Assembly (NCBI GenBank): GCA_035294725.1
Contig: DATGKK010000068.1
Location: 1 to 9,507 of the forward strand
Reading direction: 5' to 3'
From: DATGKK01 sp035294725
Lineage (GTDB): Bacteria > Actinomycetota > Acidimicrobiia > Acidimicrobiales > Bog-793
Length of the DNA stretch: 9,507 nucleotides
Shown here: positions 6,974 through 9,507 of the stretch, in pieces
Numbering within the stretch: the first letter of the stretch is position 1
How the letters are laid out: the number at the start of each line of letters is the position of its first letter
The notes under the pieces: model-generated
Database searches by the model: none
Told to the model about the DNA's origin: nothing
The model's input: the letters and a program-made list of their open reading frames with translations, nothing else
Made by a program: the position numbers and the translations under genes

Positions 6974-7242
6974 TCATGGCGGCCGGGGGGGCCGCCCTCG
7001 AGGAGCTGGCGGCCGAGCTCGACCTCGTGGCGGAGCGGCTGGCGGACGCGGCCATGGCGGTGCTGCGGGCGGCCCTCGCCGACGAGGGCTTCGAGGAGGG
7101 CGAGGCGGCCGTGCGGGCCCGCGCGACCGAGCGCCTGCTCAACCGGGCCCGTGCCTCCGTCGAGAAGGCGGCCCGGCTCACCCGGCAGGCCGCCGGCGGG
7201 ACGCTGCCCTTTCCAGGAAGGGCCGGCGCCGACGACTGGTGA
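6970..7242 (+). CDS. Small helical protein of unknown function, coupled to the acyl-CoA synthetase
   Basis: An open frame of 90 residues from GTG 6970, which overlaps the synthetase stop as GTGA, or 88 residues from ATG 6976 just after it. I do not recognise a named family. Most of the protein (about residues 8-75) is rich in Ala, Leu, Glu and Arg with heptad-like spacing (LEELAAELDLVAERLADAAM, then RATERLLNRARASVEKAARL), suggesting two long helices, possibly a helical hairpin or coiled coil. The tail is Gly/Pro-rich and ends GADDW. There are no cysteines, no signal peptide and no membrane segment. Support for reality: tight coupling to an expressed gene, balanced acidic and basic composition unlike the Arg/Pro/Gly-rich shadow frames, and the fact that it fills the space up to 8 nt before the convergent LOG-gene stop. 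No good ribosome site precedes either start, so translation probably depends on coupling. A role as partner of a neighbouring enzyme is speculation. Confidence 0.68.
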   Translation: MIMAAGGAALEELAAELDLVAERLADAAMAVLRAALADEGFEEGEAAVRARATERLLNRARASVEKAARLTRQAAGGTLPFPGRAGADDW

Positions 7243-7250
7243 GCGTGCGC

Positions 7251-8372
7251 TCAGCCCGGCGGGGCGAGGGCGTTCAGCGCGTCGATGAGCTGGCGGAGCC
7301 GGCCCTGGTAGCGGAGGTCGAGCTCGAGGGCGATGCGGGGGAGGTCGAGGTGGTCCCGGTCGGAGCGCTCCGGCGGGAGGGGGCCCGTCCGCCAGATCCC
7401 CCGCGGGGAGCAGATGTCGGCGAACTCCCGGTCGAGCGCCGCGAGCTGCTCGTCGCTCGGGGCGTGGCGGAGGCGGATCACCATCACGTTCCCGACGAAG
7501 CGGCGTGAGTGGTAGTTGCGGTAGAAGCCGACGATCTCGCCCACGGCCTCGTCGACGTCGGCCGTGATCCGGAAAAAGGAGCGGTCCTCGGGGCTCGCGA
7601 GGCCACGGCGGATCACCTCGCCGGCGACGAAGCGGTCCCACGATCCCCAGTAGGGCTCCTCGGGCAGGTCGACGAGGACGATCGGCGCCGGCTCGGCCTT
7701 TCCGGTCTGGAGCAGGGTGAGCAGCTCGAAGGCCTCGTCGAGGGTCCCGAACCCCCCCGGCAGCACGGCAAAGGCGGCCGATTCCTTCATCAGCATCAGC
7801 TTGCGGGTGAAGAAGTACTTCATCTCGACGAGCCGCCCCTCGGCCGCGAGCTCGGGATGGGAGACCGACTCGAAGGGGAGGCGGATGTCGACGCCGATCG
7901 CCATCTCCGCCCCGGCGCCGTCCGTCCCCGCCGCCATGATGCCCGGCCCGGCGCCGGTCACGACCATCCAGCCCTGGGCCGCCATCCGGGAGGCGAGCTC
8001 GCGGGCCTGGGCGTAGAGGGGGTCGTCGGGACGGGTGCGCGCCGAGCCGAACATCGTGAGCTTCGGCGTGCCCCTGAACGGAGCGAAGAGGGCAAAGGCC
8101 CTCGCCATCTCCGAGAGGGCAGAGGCGGCGATCTTCATGTCGAGGCGGCTCGGGGTGCCGTCCGCGAGGCGGAGCGCCGTGGAGATGAGCTCGCGCAAAA
8201 GGTCGCGGTTGTCCCGCGCTCCGGCGAGGTCGAGCAGCTCGCCGATCCGCTCCTCCGCCTCGTCGGGGAGCGGGCGGTGCTCGTGCGCCTCGGCACGGGC
8301 GATCGCCCGCGCAGGCGCGGAGCCGGGGGCGGCGACCTCCCCGCTCGGCACGGCCCGGCGGTCGTCGCTCAT
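7251..8372 (-). CDS. LOG-family (TIGR00730-type) nucleotide phosphoribohydrolase-like protein, long form
   Basis: A complete 373-residue Rossmann-like protein of the LOG family, often mis-annotated as lysine decarboxylase. Characterised members cleave the N-glycosidic bond of nucleoside 5'-monophosphates, releasing a base (cytokinin in plants and some bacteria) and ribose 5-phosphate. Visible motifs: GSAR at 109-112, GAGPGIMAAGTDGAG at about 140-154, the Arg190-Lys191 pair in FFTRKLMLM, and PGGFGTLDE at 205-213, whose Glu213 with Arg190 corresponds to the catalytic pair of LOG enzymes. The family core is about 180 residues; this protein adds about 100 at the N-terminus and about 85 at the C-terminus (NYHSRRFVGNVMVIRL to RLRQLIDALNAL). 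Such long forms are common in actinobacteria, and the base they release is not established from sequence. ATG 8372 overlaps the upstream FO-synthase stop as ATGA, indicating translational coupling. Cytokinin production, purine/pyrimidine nucleotide recycling as in PpnN, or another role are all possible. Confidence 0.9.
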   Translation of the reverse strand: MSDDRRAVPSGEVAAPGSAPARAIARAEAHEHRPLPDEAEERIGELLDLAGARDNRDLLRELISTALRLADGTPSRLDMKIAASALSEMARAFALFAPFRGTPKLTMFGSARTRPDDPLYAQARELASRMAAQGWMVVTGAGPGIMAAGTDGAGAEMAIGVDIRLPFESVSHPELAAEGRLVEMKYFFTRKLMLMKESAAFAVLPGGFGTLDEAFELLTLLQTGKAEPAPIVLVDLPEEPYWGSWDRFVAGEVIRRGLASPEDRSFFRITADVDEAVGEIVGFYRNYHSRRFVGNVMVIRLRHAPSDEQLAALDREFADICSPRGIWRTGPLPPERSDRDHLDLPRIALELDLRYQGRLRQLIDALNALAPPG

Positions 8373-9507
8373 GGCGCGAGGGCGGCGACCCTGCCGTACA
8401 GCGTCGTGCGCTGGGCGAGGGGACGGCCGAGCGGCTCGGTGATCTCGCGGAAGCCCTCCTCGTCCATCCGCTGGCCGTGCGTCGCCCCGGCCGCCCGCGA
8501 GATGTTCTCGTCCATGAGCGTCCCCCCGAGGTCGTTGCAGCCCGCGCTGAGCAGCTGCCGGGCGCCGGCGGACCCCATCTTCACCCAGCTCGCCTGGACG
8601 TTGTCGATGGCGCCCCGGTAGGCGATCCGCCCGACGGCGTGCATGAGGAGGGCCTCGCGGAACGTCGGCCCCCGCCGGGCCCGGCGCTGGAGGTAGAGCG
8701 GGGCTGCCATGTGCACGAAGGGCAGCGGCACGAACTCGGTGAACCCGCCCGTCTCCTTTTGCAGCGCACGGGTCCGCACGAGGTGGCGCGCCCAGGAGCG
8801 GGGCTGCTCGATGGCACCGAACATGATGGTGACGTTCGAGCGCAGGCCGACCTCATGCGCGGTGCGGTGCACCTCGAGCCAGCGGTCCGTGCGGATCTTG
8901 TCCGGGCAGAGGACCTCGCGCACGGGGTCGTCGAGGATCTCGGCCGCCGTGCCCGGCAGCGTCCTCAGCCCCGCCTCCTTCAGGCGGCGGAGGTAGGTGG
9001 CGAGGTCCTCGCCGAGGCGGCGGGCGCCCTCGTGCACCTCGAGGGCCGTGAAGCCGTGGATGTGGATGGTGGGCGACGCCTCGCGCACGGCACGCAGCAC
9101 GTCGAGGTAGTACTCCCCGTCGAAGCTCGGGTGGATCCCCCCCTGCAGGCAGACCTCGGTCGCCCCCTCGGCCTCGGCCTCGGCGACGCGGCGCGTGATC
9201 TCCTCGAGGTCGAGCAGGTACGGGCTGCCCCGGAGGTTGAGCGAGAGCGGGCCCTTCGAGAAGGCGCAGAAGCGGCACTTGAAGGTGCAGACGTTCGTGT
9301 AGTTGATGTTCCGGTTGGCGACGTAGGTGACGACGTCGCCCACGGCCTCGCGGCGCAGCTCGTCGGCGAGCTCGGCCACGGCGCTCACCTCGGGGCCTCT
9401 CGCGGAGAACAGCGTGACGATCTCGTCCTCGCCGACCTCGGCCCCGCTCGCCACCGCGTCGAGCACCTCGGCGACCGGGCCGGCCCCCGCCCGGGCTCGC
9501 GCCGGGC
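8369..9507 (-). CDS. fbiC: FO synthase, CofH domain (probable C-terminal half of FbiC), 5' end outside the window
   Basis: A radical-SAM enzyme of coenzyme F420 synthesis. CofH joins 5-amino-6-(D-ribitylamino)uracil to the hydroxybenzyl part of tyrosine; the CofG activity then closes the deazaflavin ring to give FO. Signs: NRNINYTNVCTFKCRFCAFS, containing the CxxxCxxC cluster site (first Cys codon at 9289-9287), then CLQGGIHP, HGFTALEV, LPGTAAEILDD, LCPDKI, GGFTEFVPLPFVHM and the end region NDLGGTLMDENISRAAGA, all typical of CofH. GTG 9466 could start a stand-alone CofH of 365 residues, but the frame stays open to the last base and the upstream codons read as an Ala/Pro/Gly/Arg-rich linker (PARARAGAGPVAEVLDA). 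That is what one expects between CofG and CofH in the fused actinobacterial FbiC, of about 850 residues. The stop overlaps the LOG gene's ATG by 4 nt. The domain is certain; fusion rather than separate cofH is inference. Confidence 0.93.
   Translation of the reverse strand, partial: PARARAGAGPVAEVLDAVASGAEVGEDEIVTLFSARGPEVSAVAELADELRREAVGDVVTYVANRNINYTNVCTFKCRFCAFSKGPLSLNLRGSPYLLDLEEITRRVAEAEAEGATEVCLQGGIHPSFDGEYYLDVLRAVREASPTIHIHGFTALEVHEGARRLGEDLATYLRRLKEAGLRTLPGTAAEILDDPVREVLCPDKIRTDRWLEVHRTAHEVGLRSNVTIMFGAIEQPRSWARHLVRTRALQKETGGFTEFVPLPFVHMAAPLYLQRRARRGPTFREALLMHAVGRIAYRGAIDNVQASWVKMGSAGARQLLSAGCNDLGGTLMDENISRAAGATHGQRMDEEGFREITEPLGRPLAQRTTLYGRVAALAP

Noticed and set aside
7243..7250. A possible terminator between the convergent small gene and the LOG gene.
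   Set aside because: Only 8 nt separate the two stop codons, and I see no convincing hairpin centred there; any terminator would have to lie inside coding sequence.
7239..7508. A + strand frame of 89 codons antisense to the LOG C-terminus.
   Set aside because: It lies fully within LOG coding sequence on the other strand, and its Glu/Val/Arg/Gly composition is that of an antisense shadow.
1..9507. Mobile elements, CRISPR arrays, tRNA/rRNA genes, toxin-antitoxin or defence genes.
   Set aside because: I looked for direct repeats, terminal inverted repeats, transposase or integrase motifs and clover-leaf structures and saw none; the gene content is ordinary core metabolism and signalling.

Overview
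This is a gene-dense, very GC-rich stretch from what looks like an actinobacterium. The GC bias leaves long spurious open frames on both strands of nearly every gene. The best taxonomic clue is a radical-SAM FO-synthase (CofH-type) domain for coenzyme F420, whose frame stays open past the right edge, as expected for the fused actinobacterial FbiC. An Acidimicrobiia-like source is a guess from overall gene style, not something the sequence proves.

Layout, left to right. (1) Positions 1-2127, + strand: the 3' end of gltB (glutamate synthase large subunit) overlapping by 8 nt a complete gltD (small subunit); together they make the NADPH-dependent GOGAT for ammonium assimilation. (2) Positions 2128-2451: a non-coding gap between convergent genes, holding a GC-only hairpin just after gltD and a larger cluster of nested and mutually exclusive inverted repeats. 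(3) Positions 2452-5133, - strand: one large soluble PAS-PAS-GAF-GGDEF-EAL protein that probably makes and/or degrades cyclic-di-GMP. (4) Positions 5134-5323: a divergent promoter region with a small inverted repeat. (5) Positions 5324-7242, + strand: a fatty-acyl-CoA synthetase of the AlkK/FadD-like group, translationally coupled (GTGA overlap) to a small helical protein of unknown function. (6) Positions 7251-9507, - strand: the CofH part of FO synthase followed, with an ATGA overlap, by a long-form LOG-family nucleotide hydrolase.

The genes are mostly core metabolism (nitrogen assimilation, fatty-acid activation, F420 synthesis) plus one second-messenger enzyme. I see no transposase, integrase, tRNA or rRNA gene, CRISPR array, phage gene or attachment site, and no convincing undescribed multi-gene system. 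The items most worth a second look are the competing hairpins at 2305-2370, the small coupled gene at 6970-7242, the FO-synthase/LOG coupling, and the loss of the product-inhibition site in the GGDEF domain.
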